Assembly: GCA_028283655.1 (NCBI GenBank) | Contig: JAPWKE010000002.1 | Coordinates: 164,501 to 228,500 of the forward strand | Origin: Acidobacteriaceae bacterium | GTDB taxonomy: Bacteria; Acidobacteriota; Terriglobia; Terriglobales; Acidobacteriaceae | Direction: 5' to 3' | Length of the DNA: 64,000 nucleotides | The notes under the pieces: model-generated | The model's database searches: none | Seen by the model: only the letters and a program-made list of their open reading frames with translations | What the model was told of the DNA's origin: nothing | In this document: piece by piece, positions 49,261 to 57,158 of the stretch | How positions within the stretch are numbered: position 1 is the stretch's first letter | Layout: the number at the start of each line of letters is the position of its first letter | Made by a program: the position numbers and the translations under genes

Positions 49261-49932
49261 CTAAGGCTTGGCCAGGGAGTTGAGGTCGGGGACTTCGAGC
49301 ACCTGCTTGCCGTAGCCTTCCTGGGCGATGCGGATCATGGCGCGGCCGATCTGCGAGAGGGTGCTGACGCTGCTGGGCAGGACGAGCCGGAAGACAGGGT
49401 AGAGCGTGCCGATGATCTTCATCATGCCGGGTACAAAGCGCTGGTGAGGCGAGGGGCGCATGGCTCCAGGGCGCAGGTTGTATGCCGCGCGAAAGGGAAG
49501 GCGTGTGAGCGCGTTTTCGGTGCGGCCTTTGACGCGTGCCCACATGCTGCGGCCCTGCTCGGTGGGGTCGGTGTGCGCGCCGGAGACGTACTCGAAGACC
49601 ATCTGCGGGTTCAGGCGGGCGAGGGTTTCGGCGAAGTGCAGCGTGGTGTCGTAGGTGATGCGGGTGTACTCGGCTTCCTTCATGCCTACGGACGATATTC
49701 CGGAGCAGAAGAAGCAGGCGTCGTAGCCTGCGAGCTGCTCTTCGACGTCGTCGAGCGAGAGGAAGCTGGGGACGATGAGTTCTTTGAGCTTGGCGTGGGT
49801 GTAGCCGGAGGAGCGGCGGACGACGCTGAGGACACGGCTGACGTTGGGGCTGGCGAGGCATTCGAGCAGCACGCCTTCACCGACCATGCCGGTGGTGCCT
49901 GTCAGGATGACGCTGATCGGTTGTTGGCTCAT
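49261..49932 (-). CDS. NAD(P)-binding short-chain/epimerase-type protein (HTATIP2-like)
   Basis: 223 residues. An N-terminal Rossmann motif VILTGTTGMVGEGVLLECL precedes VVRRSSGYTHAKLKE and GYDACFFCSGISSVGM. The single catalytic-like Tyr and Lys lie in YVSGAHTDPTEQGRSMWARVKGRTE, read in two parts, an atypical SDR with no known substrate. Similar Acidobacterial proteins are annotated as NAD-dependent epimerases. It is upstream of nothing on its strand except the terminator; the CDF gene is 37 bp upstream of it on the same strand. Confidence 0.75.
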   Translation of the reverse strand: MSQQPISVILTGTTGMVGEGVLLECLASPNVSRVLSVVRRSSGYTHAKLKELIVPSFLSLDDVEEQLAGYDACFFCSGISSVGMKEAEYTRITYDTTLHFAETLARLNPQMVFEYVSGAHTDPTEQGRSMWARVKGRTENALTRLPFRAAYNLRPGAMRPSPHQRFVPGMMKIIGTLYPVFRLVLPSSVSTLSQIGRAMIRIAQEGYGKQVLEVPDLNSLAKP

Positions 49933-49969
49933 GCGGTTTTAGATGCAGACAGAGAGGCGCCGGTGCTGG

Positions 49970-50944
49970 TTAATGCGCGTGGGCGTGATCGTGGCCGCCG
50001 GGGCCGTGGTGGTGGTGCGAGTGGCCGTCGACGACTTCGGGGAGCGGCGGCTGGCAGCAGTCTTCGGCGGTGGCGGAGCAGTCGAAGACCTCGAGCTGAA
50101 TCGTCGTGTGGTAGATGCCGTGATGGTCGCGAAGCTCGTGGTTTAGCTTGTCGAGGATCTGCTGGGTGCTGGCGAGCGGCATCTCGATGACGCGGACGTG
50201 CGCGGCGAGAGCGTGGCTCTTGGAGGTGAGGCTCCAGACGTGCAGGTCATGCACGCTGACGACGCCGGGAACCTTCTTCATGGCGGTGCGAAGCTCGTCG
50301 AGGTTGACGGAGCGCGGTGTGCCTTCGAGGAGGATGTGCAGCGATTCGCGGATGATCGACCAGGAGCTGAGGACGATCATGGCGGCGATGATGAGCGAGA
50401 GGACGGGGTCGATCCACTGCCAGCCGGTGAAGCGGATGGCGAGGCCGCCGAGGATGACGGCGGCGGTGGAGATGGTGTCGCCGAGCATGTGCAGGAAGAC
50501 GGAGCGGATGTTGATGTCGCCGGAGAACTTCCAGAGCAGGGTGGCGATGATGCCGTTCATCAGCACACCGGCGGCGGCGACGTACATCATGAGGTCGGCC
50601 TGCACGGTGACGGGGTGCGCAAAGCGGCGGAGGGCTTCGAAGGCGATCCAGAGGGAGAGCAGGAGCAGGGAGAGTGCGTTGAGGAAGCCGGCGAGGACTC
50701 CGGCGCGCTGGTAGCCGAAGGTGCGGGCGTCGCTGGCGGGGCGGGTCTGGAGCCAGACGGCGGCGAAGCTGAGCGCGAGCGCAAGGAAGTCGGAGACGTT
50801 GTGTCCGGCCTCGGAGATGAGCGCGAGAGAGTGCGCGCGCATGCCGTAAAAGAACGTCGCGAGGACGTAGAGCAGCGTGAGCGCGAGCGAGAATTTGAGG
50901 ATGCGCTGGACGGGGGAGGGCGCGGCTTTTACGGAAGACGCCAT
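49970..50944 (-). CDS. Cation diffusion facilitator (CzcD/ZitB-like zinc exporter)
   Basis: 324 residues with six membrane helices. Metal-site motifs are ALISEAGHNVSDFLALAL (with H-x3-D) and FLHMLGDTISTAAVILGG. The cytoplasmic domain ends in a His-rich tail (HSHHHHGPGGHDHAHAH) that can bind Zn, Co or Cd. It exports divalent metals in exchange for protons. The ATG lies exactly 6 nt after TACACT, so the mRNA is probably leaderless. Confidence 0.93.
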   Translation of the reverse strand: MASSVKAAPSPVQRILKFSLALTLLYVLATFFYGMRAHSLALISEAGHNVSDFLALALSFAAVWLQTRPASDARTFGYQRAGVLAGFLNALSLLLLSLWIAFEALRRFAHPVTVQADLMMYVAAAGVLMNGIIATLLWKFSGDINIRSVFLHMLGDTISTAAVILGGLAIRFTGWQWIDPVLSLIIAAMIVLSSWSIIRESLHILLEGTPRSVNLDELRTAMKKVPGVVSVHDLHVWSLTSKSHALAAHVRVIEMPLASTQQILDKLNHELRDHHGIYHTTIQLEVFDCSATAEDCCQPPLPEVVDGHSHHHHGPGGHDHAHAH

Positions 50945-50950
50945 ACTCTT

Positions 50951-50956
50951 AGTGTA
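50951..50956 (-). promoter_or_regulatory. -10-like box of the CDF gene
   Basis: TACACT, then AAGAGT, then ATG. The 6-nt gap puts the expected transcription start on the ATG itself. Confidence 0.5.
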
Positions 50957-51011
50957 CGCTCGCCGTGGTCGCAGGCGGATGCATCTGAAGGGAACAGAGT
51001 GAGGGGTGGCG

Positions 51012-51731
51012 ATGAAGGTTACGCAGATTTCTGCTTATGGGTTTCAGCTGACTAAGTTCGGGCTGGTGAACAGTTACCTGGTGCGCGAAAGCGATGACTG
51101 GACGCTGATTGATACGAACCTGGGCGGGAGTGAGAACGACATTCTGCAGGCGGCGCGGAGCGTGGGCGCAAAGTCGATTGCGCGGATTCTGCTAACCCAC
51201 GCGCATGTGGACCATGTGGGGTCGACCGACCAGTTGATTCTGAAGCTGGGGGCGGTGCATCTGGCGGTGGGGAGGCGCGAGGCGAGGATGCTGCCGAAGC
51301 CGCCGGATCAGGATTTGTCGCTGGACCCAGACGAGCCGCAGTGCCCGATGAAGGGTGGATTTCCGGGGATCGAGTCGAGCCCGACGCATTTTTTGAGTGG
51401 CGGCGAGCTGTATGGTTCGTTGCGGTGCGTCGCGACGCCGGGACATACGACGGGTCACATGAGCTATCTGGATGAGCGCGATGGAACGCTGTATGCCGGG
51501 GATGCGATTGGGACGCTGCGCGGGCGGACGACGGTGAGCGGGTGGGCTCCGTGGTGGTTTCCGGTGCGGGCGACGTGGCACCGGCCGACGGCGCTGGAGT
51601 CGGTGAAGGCGCTGGCGGAGCTGCCGGTGAAGACGCTGGCTGCAGGGCACGGTCGGCTGGTGGAGAACGGTGCGGAAGGGCTGCGGGAGGCCGTGAGGGC
51701 GGCGGAGGCGAAGCCTGTCGGCGGGTGTTGA
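51012..51731 (+). CDS. Metallo-beta-lactamase-fold hydrolase
   Basis: 239 residues. Metal ligands lie in LLTHAHVDHVGS (HxHxDH), GHTTGHMSYL and LYAGDAIGTLRG, with a final GHG in TLAAGHGRLV, so both zinc sites are intact. The N-terminus resembles the YcbL/glyoxalase II-like group. The substrate is unknown. ATG 51012 has GAGGGG 5 nt upstream, and the in-frame GTG 51006 overlaps that site. It is 6 bp from the stop of the convergent Rieske gene. Confidence 0.88.
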   Translation: MKVTQISAYGFQLTKFGLVNSYLVRESDDWTLIDTNLGGSENDILQAARSVGAKSIARILLTHAHVDHVGSTDQLILKLGAVHLAVGRREARMLPKPPDQDLSLDPDEPQCPMKGGFPGIESSPTHFLSGGELYGSLRCVATPGHTTGHMSYLDERDGTLYAGDAIGTLRGRTTVSGWAPWWFPVRATWHRPTALESVKALAELPVKTLAAGHGRLVENGAEGLREAVRAAEAKPVGGC

Positions 51732-51737
51732 GGACGG

Positions 51738-52892
51738 TTAGCTGCGCCAGTGGAGTTCGACGGGGCCGGGCAGCGGATGCTCGCCGGTTCCTTTCAGGCG
51801 GCGTTGCTTGAGGGCGAAGTACCACTTGGCGGGTTTGTCGGCGTCGTCGATCAGCATGAGCGCGGGGTTGGAGCGGAGGCCGCGGGCTTGCTCGACCATC
51901 GTCTGCTGATCCTGCTGGACGAAGCGTTTGCCGAAGTGGAGGGCGATGGGCTTCACAAAGGGCAGGTGGTAGGCGATGTCCCAGGCCGCGAGGACGTCGA
52001 TGCGGCAGGTGCTGGCGGTGACCGGTGTGACCGTTGTCAGCGAGGTGAACCAGCGGACCTTGCCGTTCTTTTCGGCCTTGATGGTTTCGTAGCGGCGGTT
52101 GGGCAGCACGAAGTCGATGGTGGTGGTGGGTTTGCCGATCAGCTTATAGGGCGCGGAGTTGGAGCTGGGCGTGTGGGGGCTCATGCGGAAGCCTGCGTTT
52201 CGCCCGCCGTTCTCGAGGTCTTCCAAAGGCTCGTAGAGCTTGGTCTTTTCGTGGATGCTGGCGGCGCTGCGCCACCACCAGGCGCGGTGGACGAAGGGGC
52301 CATGGGCCGGGTCCATGAGGCCGATGATGCCGTGATCGACGTTGCAGGGCAGGTCGGCGGTGATGTGCGCGGAGCGGTAGCGGCTGGAGAATTTGGGGAG
52401 TTCGGGGATCGGGGGCAGGGAGGATTCGGCGGTGAGGCGGCCTGCTCCGGCTTCGGGGACGTAGACCCAGGCGTAGCCGTCCTGCTCGACGATGGGGAAG
52501 CTGTTGGCGAAGATTTTGGAGGGCTCGAGGGCGTCGTGCGAGGTGAGCGAGGGGATCTCTTCGCAGCGGCCGGTGCAGGGTTCGAAGCGCCAGCCGTGGT
52601 ACTTGCACTGCACGGTTTCGCCGTCGAACCAACCGGCTGACAACGGGATGCCGCGGTGGGGGCAGAGGTCGCGCAGGGCGAAGAGAGTGCCGTCGTTTTT
52701 GCGGCCGACGAGCATGGGGATGCCGAGCAGGGTGGTGAGCGCGGTCTTGCCGCGTTTGATCGGGGCTGAGCGCAGGGCGGGGTACCACTCGCCGAAGATC
52801 ATGTCGGCGGGCGGGCCGGGTTTGGCCGCAGAGGTGATCTCGACCAGCGGGCTGGTGTGGTCGGCGGCGCGGATGGGGCTCATGCGAGGCAT
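51738..52892 (-). CDS. Rieske [2Fe-2S] aromatic ring-hydroxylating or demethylating oxygenase
   Basis: 384 residues. The N-terminal Rieske domain has CPHRGIPLS and CKYHGWRF (Cys-x-His and Cys-x2-His ligands). The catalytic domain has the mononuclear-iron pattern NVDHGIIGLMDPAHGPFVH, with His and Asp ligands. It is most like pheophorbide-a-oxygenase/vanillate-demethylase-like proteins, and it needs a reductase that is not in view. ATG 52892 is set because TAGACT ends 8 nt upstream, and GT39 is divergent from the same gap. Confidence 0.87.
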   Translation of the reverse strand: MPRMSPIRAADHTSPLVEITSAAKPGPPADMIFGEWYPALRSAPIKRGKTALTTLLGIPMLVGRKNDGTLFALRDLCPHRGIPLSAGWFDGETVQCKYHGWRFEPCTGRCEEIPSLTSHDALEPSKIFANSFPIVEQDGYAWVYVPEAGAGRLTAESSLPPIPELPKFSSRYRSAHITADLPCNVDHGIIGLMDPAHGPFVHRAWWWRSAASIHEKTKLYEPLEDLENGGRNAGFRMSPHTPSSNSAPYKLIGKPTTTIDFVLPNRRYETIKAEKNGKVRWFTSLTTVTPVTASTCRIDVLAAWDIAYHLPFVKPIALHFGKRFVQQDQQTMVEQARGLRSNPALMLIDDADKPAKWYFALKQRRLKGTGEHPLPGPVELHWRS

Positions 52893-52900
52893 CGAGGATG

Positions 52901-52906
52901 AGTCTA
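52901..52906 (-). promoter_or_regulatory. -10-like box of the Rieske gene
   Basis: TAGACT 8 nt before ATG 52892; it supports this start codon over the upstream frame. Confidence 0.4.
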
Positions 52907-52950
52907 ACGGATGCGCTGGTTTGTGGGAGTGATGCGGGGCACAAGGCATC

Positions 52951-52956
52951 TACACT
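52951..52956 (+). promoter_or_regulatory. -10-like box of the GT39 gene
   Basis: TACACT 9 nt before ATG 52966, in the same GGCATCTACACTGG context as the dnaG promoter. Confidence 0.45.
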
Positions 52957-52965
52957 GGGAGCCGA

Positions 52966-54876
52966 ATGTCTTCTCTGCCGAAACGATCCCGTTCGACGAC
53001 GCTGGCCTTTGTGCTGGTGTGGGTGGTTGTCTATGCGAGCTTTGCGTTGTGGTGGCCAGCGCTGCTGGATGACGCGGACTCGGTGCACTCCGAGGTGGCG
53101 CGCGAGATGCTGCTGCGGCATGACTGGGTGACGCTGTATGCGAACGGCATACGGTACCTGGAAAAGGCCCCGCTGATGTACTGGCTGATGGCGGTGGCGA
53201 TGAAGGTCGCCGGGCTGCTGGGGGCTACGTCGCCACGGGCGATGGCTGCGGCGGCGAGGGTGCCGATTGCGGCGAGCGCGCTGGGGTTGGCGTTTGCGGT
53301 GGAGGCGTTTGCGCGGCGGGTGTATGCGAGCGCGCGGGCGGGTTTGAACGCCGGATTGATCGTGCTGTCGAGCGCGGGAGTGTTCCTGTTCACGCGCATC
53401 ACGCTGCCCGATGCGTTTGTCTGCCTGTGGATGGCGCTGGCGATGTATGCGCTGCTGCGGATGGAAGAGAGCGATGACGCCCGGTGGTTCGATGGTGTCC
53501 TGTTCGGCGTGGCGTGTGCGCTGGGCGTGTTGTCGAAGGGGCTGATCGGGCTGGTGTTTCCGGCAGCGGTCGCGGCCCTGTATCTGCTGCTGGCGTATGG
53601 CTGGCGCGGTGGATGGCGGCGGCTGGGCGCGCTGCCGTGGGGCGTGGCGCTGGTGAGTCTGCTGGTGGTGGCTGCGCCGTGGCATGTGCTGGCGGGGATG
53701 GCGAACCCGACGGTGGGGCAACCGACACCGTTTCGGTTTGTGAACGGGCATTGGAAGGTGCCGCTGCCGACGGATGGCAATGTGCGCGGGTGGTACTGGT
53801 TCTACTTCATGAACGAGCATGTGCTGCGCTACTTGAACCTGCGCGTGCCGCATGACTATGACACGTCGCCGCTGTGGCTGTTCTGGGGGCTGTGCTTTGT
53901 GTGGATCATGCCGTGGTCGGCGTTTGTGTTCAAGGCTGTGGGGGCGGCGTTGCCGGTGCGAACGGCGGCGTGGCGAGCGCGTTTTCAGGCGCGGCAGTTG
54001 AGCCTGAGCGAGCGCGGGCAGATGCTGGCGGTGGTGTGGGCCGCGGTGGTGCTGGGGTTCTTCACGCTGTCGACGAGGCAGGAGTATTACGTGTTGCCTG
54101 CGTTGCCTGCGCTGGCGGTGATGATCGCCGGTTGGCTGGCGGTAGAGAGCGAGGCGCGTCGCAGGAGCGCGGTGCGATGCGTGGCCGTTGTGGCCGTTCT
54201 GGGTGGGCTGTTTGCGATGGGCAGTGTGTACTTTCTGCTGCATACGCGGAGGCCTGCGCCGAACACGGACCTGGCCAGCCTACTGGCGACGAACCCCGGG
54301 GATTATGCGCTGTCGATGGGGCACTTCCTTGACCTGAACGCGCAGGCACTGGGGTTGTTTCGTGTGCCTCTGGCGCTGGCTGCGGTGAGCCTGTTTGGTG
54401 GACCGTTGTTGGCGCTGCTCTGGCTGCGGCGGTCGCGTGTGCCTGCGGCGGTGCTGGCGCTGACGGTGGGCGCGTGTGGGTTTCTGGTGGCCGCGCATCT
54501 GGGGCTGCAGACGTTTGCGCCGGTGCTGAGTTCGGCGCAGCTAGCGGAGCAGATTGCGCCGCAGGTTCACGCGGGCGATCTGGTGATGATTCACGGAGAG
54601 TATGAGGCGGGCTCGACGCTGGGGTTCTATCTGCGGCGGAATGATGTGCACATTCTCGAAGGGCGCAGTTCGAACCTTTGGTATGGAAGCTTCTTTCCGG
54701 ATGCGCCGAAGATCTTCGAGACGCCTGCGAGCGTGGCGGCGAAGTGGAGCGGGTCGCAGAGGATTCTTATGTGGCAGAGTTTGACCGATCCGCCGAATCA
54801 CCTTCCGGTCGTCACGGGGCCGGTGTATGTTGTGGCTCGGGGTGGTGGGAAAGAGATTGTAAGCAACCAGCCGTAG
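52966..54876 (+). CDS. GT39 family polytopic glycosyltransferase (ArnT/PMT-like)
   Basis: 636 residues with about 12 membrane helices. The periplasmic loop DDADSVHSEVAREML carries the Asp and Glu that define the GT-C catalytic site; LEKAPLMYWLMAVAMKVAG follows, as in ArnT. The second half ends in a periplasmic domain (HAGDLVMIHGEYEAGSTLG). It transfers a sugar from a polyprenyl-phosphate donor to lipid or protein; the acceptor is unknown. Genes downstream include a DUF1003 protein and the HpnI-like glycosyltransferase, so a cell-envelope role is plausible. Confidence 0.88.
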   Translation: MSSLPKRSRSTTLAFVLVWVVVYASFALWWPALLDDADSVHSEVAREMLLRHDWVTLYANGIRYLEKAPLMYWLMAVAMKVAGLLGATSPRAMAAAARVPIAASALGLAFAVEAFARRVYASARAGLNAGLIVLSSAGVFLFTRITLPDAFVCLWMALAMYALLRMEESDDARWFDGVLFGVACALGVLSKGLIGLVFPAAVAALYLLLAYGWRGGWRRLGALPWGVALVSLLVVAAPWHVLAGMANPTVGQPTPFRFVNGHWKVPLPTDGNVRGWYWFYFMNEHVLRYLNLRVPHDYDTSPLWLFWGLCFVWIMPWSAFVFKAVGAALPVRTAAWRARFQARQLSLSERGQMLAVVWAAVVLGFFTLSTRQEYYVLPALPALAVMIAGWLAVESEARRRSAVRCVAVVAVLGGLFAMGSVYFLLHTRRPAPNTDLASLLATNPGDYALSMGHFLDLNAQALGLFRVPLALAAVSLFGGPLLALLWLRRSRVPAAVLALTVGACGFLVAAHLGLQTFAPVLSSAQLAEQIAPQVHAGDLVMIHGEYEAGSTLGFYLRRNDVHILEGRSSNLWYGSFFPDAPKIFETPASVAAKWSGSQRILMWQSLTDPPNHLPVVTGPVYVVARGGGKEIVSNQP

Positions 54877-54949
54877 TTGCCGCTATCTGCATCCCAGAGA
54901 ATAGGTGCGCCCCATAGAACTTGTATTTGAGAGAACGAGGAACTGACCC

Positions 54950-55810
54950 ATGTCCTGCAGTCAAGAAGAGCTTCGCCACGCCCCGTTGTTTTCGCTGCTT
55001 GATGACGATGAGATCGCTGTGCTGGCGGCGCAGGTCGAGGTGCGCGACTTCCCCGCGAACCAGCGCATTTACAAGGCTGGCGATGTGAGCGAACGGGCGT
55101 ACGTGATGCTCGAAGGCGCTGTGCGCGTGACGCTGATTGATGAAGATGGGCAGGAGGTGTTGTTCTCCGAGCCGAAGCATGGCGACGTCTTCGGCTTCGC
55201 TTCGATGCTGGAGTACACCGAGCACAAGACGACGGCGTATGCGGTGGCTGCGAGCCGGTGCATCGAGGTCGACCGCAACGATTTGTCGGTGCTGCTGCGC
55301 ACGAAGCCGATGGCCGGGATGGACATGCTGACGGTGCTGGCGCGGGAGATTCACCAGACGCAGCAGATCGTGCGGACAAGATCGGCGAAGAGCCCGAACG
55401 AACTTATCGACGAGAAGGAAACGTTCGGTGCGAGGATTGCGGACCGCGTGGCCGGTTTTGGCGGGTCGTGGACGTTCATCATCATGTTTCTGTCGGGGTT
55501 GGTGATCTATACGCTGATCAACATTGTGCTGGGGCACAAGGCGTGGGATCCGTACCCGTTCATCCTGCTGAACCTGTTCCTGTCGATGCTGGCGGCGATC
55601 CAGGCGCCGGTGATCATGATGAGTCAGAACCGGCAGGATGGAAAAGACAGGATGCGTTCGGAGCTGGACTTCCAGGTGAACCGGAGGGCCGAGGTGGAGG
55701 TGAAAGAGCTGGGACGACGGCTTCATTTCATTTCAGAACAGCTAGGTGATATCGAAGAACGCACTCGAGGTATGGGCAAGCCGCAGAGTGGTGGCGAGTT
55801 GGAGCCCTAG
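54950..55810 (+). CDS. Cyclic-nucleotide-binding plus DUF1003 membrane protein
   Basis: 286 residues. Residues 10-130 form a cNMP-binding domain (GDVSERAYVMLEGAVRVTL, then GDVFGFASMLEY). Residues 170-250 are the DUF1003 domain: FGGSWTFIIMFLSGLVIYTL, NPYPF-like DPYPFILLNLFLSMLAAIQ and APVIMMSQNRQ. A basic coiled tail follows. The cNMP domain lacks an obvious arginine in the phosphate-binding cassette, so it may be a degenerate or redox/lipid sensor. AGGAACTGA precedes the ATG. Confidence 0.88.
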   Translation: MSCSQEELRHAPLFSLLDDDEIAVLAAQVEVRDFPANQRIYKAGDVSERAYVMLEGAVRVTLIDEDGQEVLFSEPKHGDVFGFASMLEYTEHKTTAYAVAASRCIEVDRNDLSVLLRTKPMAGMDMLTVLAREIHQTQQIVRTRSAKSPNELIDEKETFGARIADRVAGFGGSWTFIIMFLSGLVIYTLINIVLGHKAWDPYPFILLNLFLSMLAAIQAPVIMMSQNRQDGKDRMRSELDFQVNRRAEVEVKELGRRLHFISEQLGDIEERTRGMGKPQSGGELEP

Positions 55811-55816
55811 ACCTTT

Positions 55817-55822
55817 TACACT
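55817..55822 (+). promoter_or_regulatory. -10-like box of the HpnI-like gene
   Basis: TACACT, then GTGGAC, then ATG 55829: a 6-nt gap as at the CDF gene. It favours the ATG over GTG 55823. Confidence 0.5.
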
Positions 55823-55828
55823 GTGGAC

Positions 55829-56998
55829 ATGGGTTCCCTGGAGTGGGTTGCGTTCGGAGCAGAGGCCTTTACCGGGCTGGTGACGATATCGGGTGTGGCT
55901 TATGGCGCGTTGGCTCTGTGGGGAGCGGGCGCTTACTCGCGAGATGTGCGAGCGTCGCGCGCTGGCGTGGCGTATGCGCCGCCGGTAACGATTCTGAAGC
56001 CGGTGAAGGGCGTTGACCCGCGGATGTATGCGGGGTTTGTGAGCCATTGCGTGCAGCAGTATGAGAACGCGTTCGAGATCGTTTTCGGCGTGAGCTCGCT
56101 GGAAGACCCGGCGGTGGCAGAGATCGCACGGCTGCGTGTGGAGCACCCCGAGGTGCCGATCCAGTTGATCGAATGCAGTGCTCGGCTGGGGGCGAGTGGC
56201 AAGGTTTCAAACCTGGTGCAGATGCTCCCCTATGCTCGCTATGAGCATGTGCTGGTGAACGATGCGGACATCGTGGTGGGGCCGCGATACCTGGCTGAGA
56301 CGATGCGCGGCTTTGGCGATGCGACGGTGGGGCTGGTGACGGCTCCTTATGTGGGCGTGGCCGAGGGTACGGTGTGGAGCAAGCTGGAGGCAATGGGGAT
56401 CAGCACGGACTTTATGCCAGGGGTGCTGACGGCGCGGAAGCTGGAGGGCGGCATCCGCTTCGGTCTGGGGTCTACGTTGGCGACGACGAAGACTGCGCTG
56501 GCGAGCATTGGCGGCTTTGAGGCGCTGCTGGACCAGCTTGCGGACGATTACGAGATGGGTGTGCGGCTGGCGGCGAAGGGCTATCGTGTGGAGCTTGCGG
56601 GCGAGGTGGTGGAGACGACGGTACCGGCGTATGGAATGCGCGGGTTTGTCGATCACCAACTGCGCTGGGCGCGGTCCACGCGGGATTCGCGGCGCGGTGG
56701 GTATGTCGGGCTGGGGGTGACGTATGTGCTGCCGTGGGCGGTGCTGGCGGTACTGGCCAGCGGGGGGGCGTTGTGGAGTCTCGCGCTGTTGAGCCTGGCG
56801 CTGTTTGTGCGGGTGACGGTGGCGCTGTCTGTCGGGGTGGGACTGTTGCGCGATACGCAGGTGTTGCGCGATCTGTGGCTGCTGCCGGTGCGGGATTTCT
56901 TCGGCTTGTTCCTGTGGGCGTGGAGTTATGCGGGCAACACGATTGTGTGGCGTGGGGAGCGGTTTCGGCTGCGGCGTGGAGTGTTGGAGAGGGTGTAG
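55829..56998 (+). CDS. HpnI-like ceramide-glucosyltransferase-type GT2 glycosyltransferase
   Basis: 389 residues. An N-terminal helix is followed by a GT21-type catalytic domain: PVTILKPVKGVDPRMYAG (D1), HVLVNDADIVVGPRYL (D2), DQLADDYEMGVRLAA (D3) and DHQLRWARSTR, the (Q/R)xxRW motif. Two or three C-terminal helices come next. In Acidobacteria this group includes the hopanoid-modifying HpnI, but no hpnJ/hpnK neighbours are in view, so the acceptor remains uncertain. Codon use favours G at the third position. Confidence 0.85.
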   Translation: MGSLEWVAFGAEAFTGLVTISGVAYGALALWGAGAYSRDVRASRAGVAYAPPVTILKPVKGVDPRMYAGFVSHCVQQYENAFEIVFGVSSLEDPAVAEIARLRVEHPEVPIQLIECSARLGASGKVSNLVQMLPYARYEHVLVNDADIVVGPRYLAETMRGFGDATVGLVTAPYVGVAEGTVWSKLEAMGISTDFMPGVLTARKLEGGIRFGLGSTLATTKTALASIGGFEALLDQLADDYEMGVRLAAKGYRVELAGEVVETTVPAYGMRGFVDHQLRWARSTRDSRRGGYVGLGVTYVLPWAVLAVLASGGALWSLALLSLALFVRVTVALSVGVGLLRDTQVLRDLWLLPVRDFFGLFLWAWSYAGNTIVWRGERFRLRRGVLERV

Positions 56999-57090
56999 GG
57001 GAGAGGGTGTAGGGCGTAGGGCCCAGAAGGCGGATTGTGAGCCGGGGTTTGCGTCCGGTGGGATGCCTGGGGTTTCTTGGGGGCGATTGA

Positions 57091-57115
57091 CGGTGGCCTG
57101 AAGGCCACCTCTACT
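57091..57115 (-). repeat. Composite repeat, copy J (partial), opposite orientation
   Basis: CGGTGGCCTGAAGGCCACC followed by TCTACT, the inverse of the left-side copies. The upstream part of the gap carries GGGTGTAGGG-type short repeats (56989-57017). No gene lies between 56999 and 57158. Confidence 0.75.
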
Positions 57116-57158
57116 TCGAGAGCGAGAGTCAGGTGTTGATTCTGGCTCGGGTTGTGGG

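Noticed and set aside
52144-54243. 699-codon reading frame antisense to the GT39 gene and overlapping the Rieske gene
   Set aside because: The Arg/His/Pro/Gln-rich product is a typical shadow of a membrane-protein gene in GC-rich DNA.
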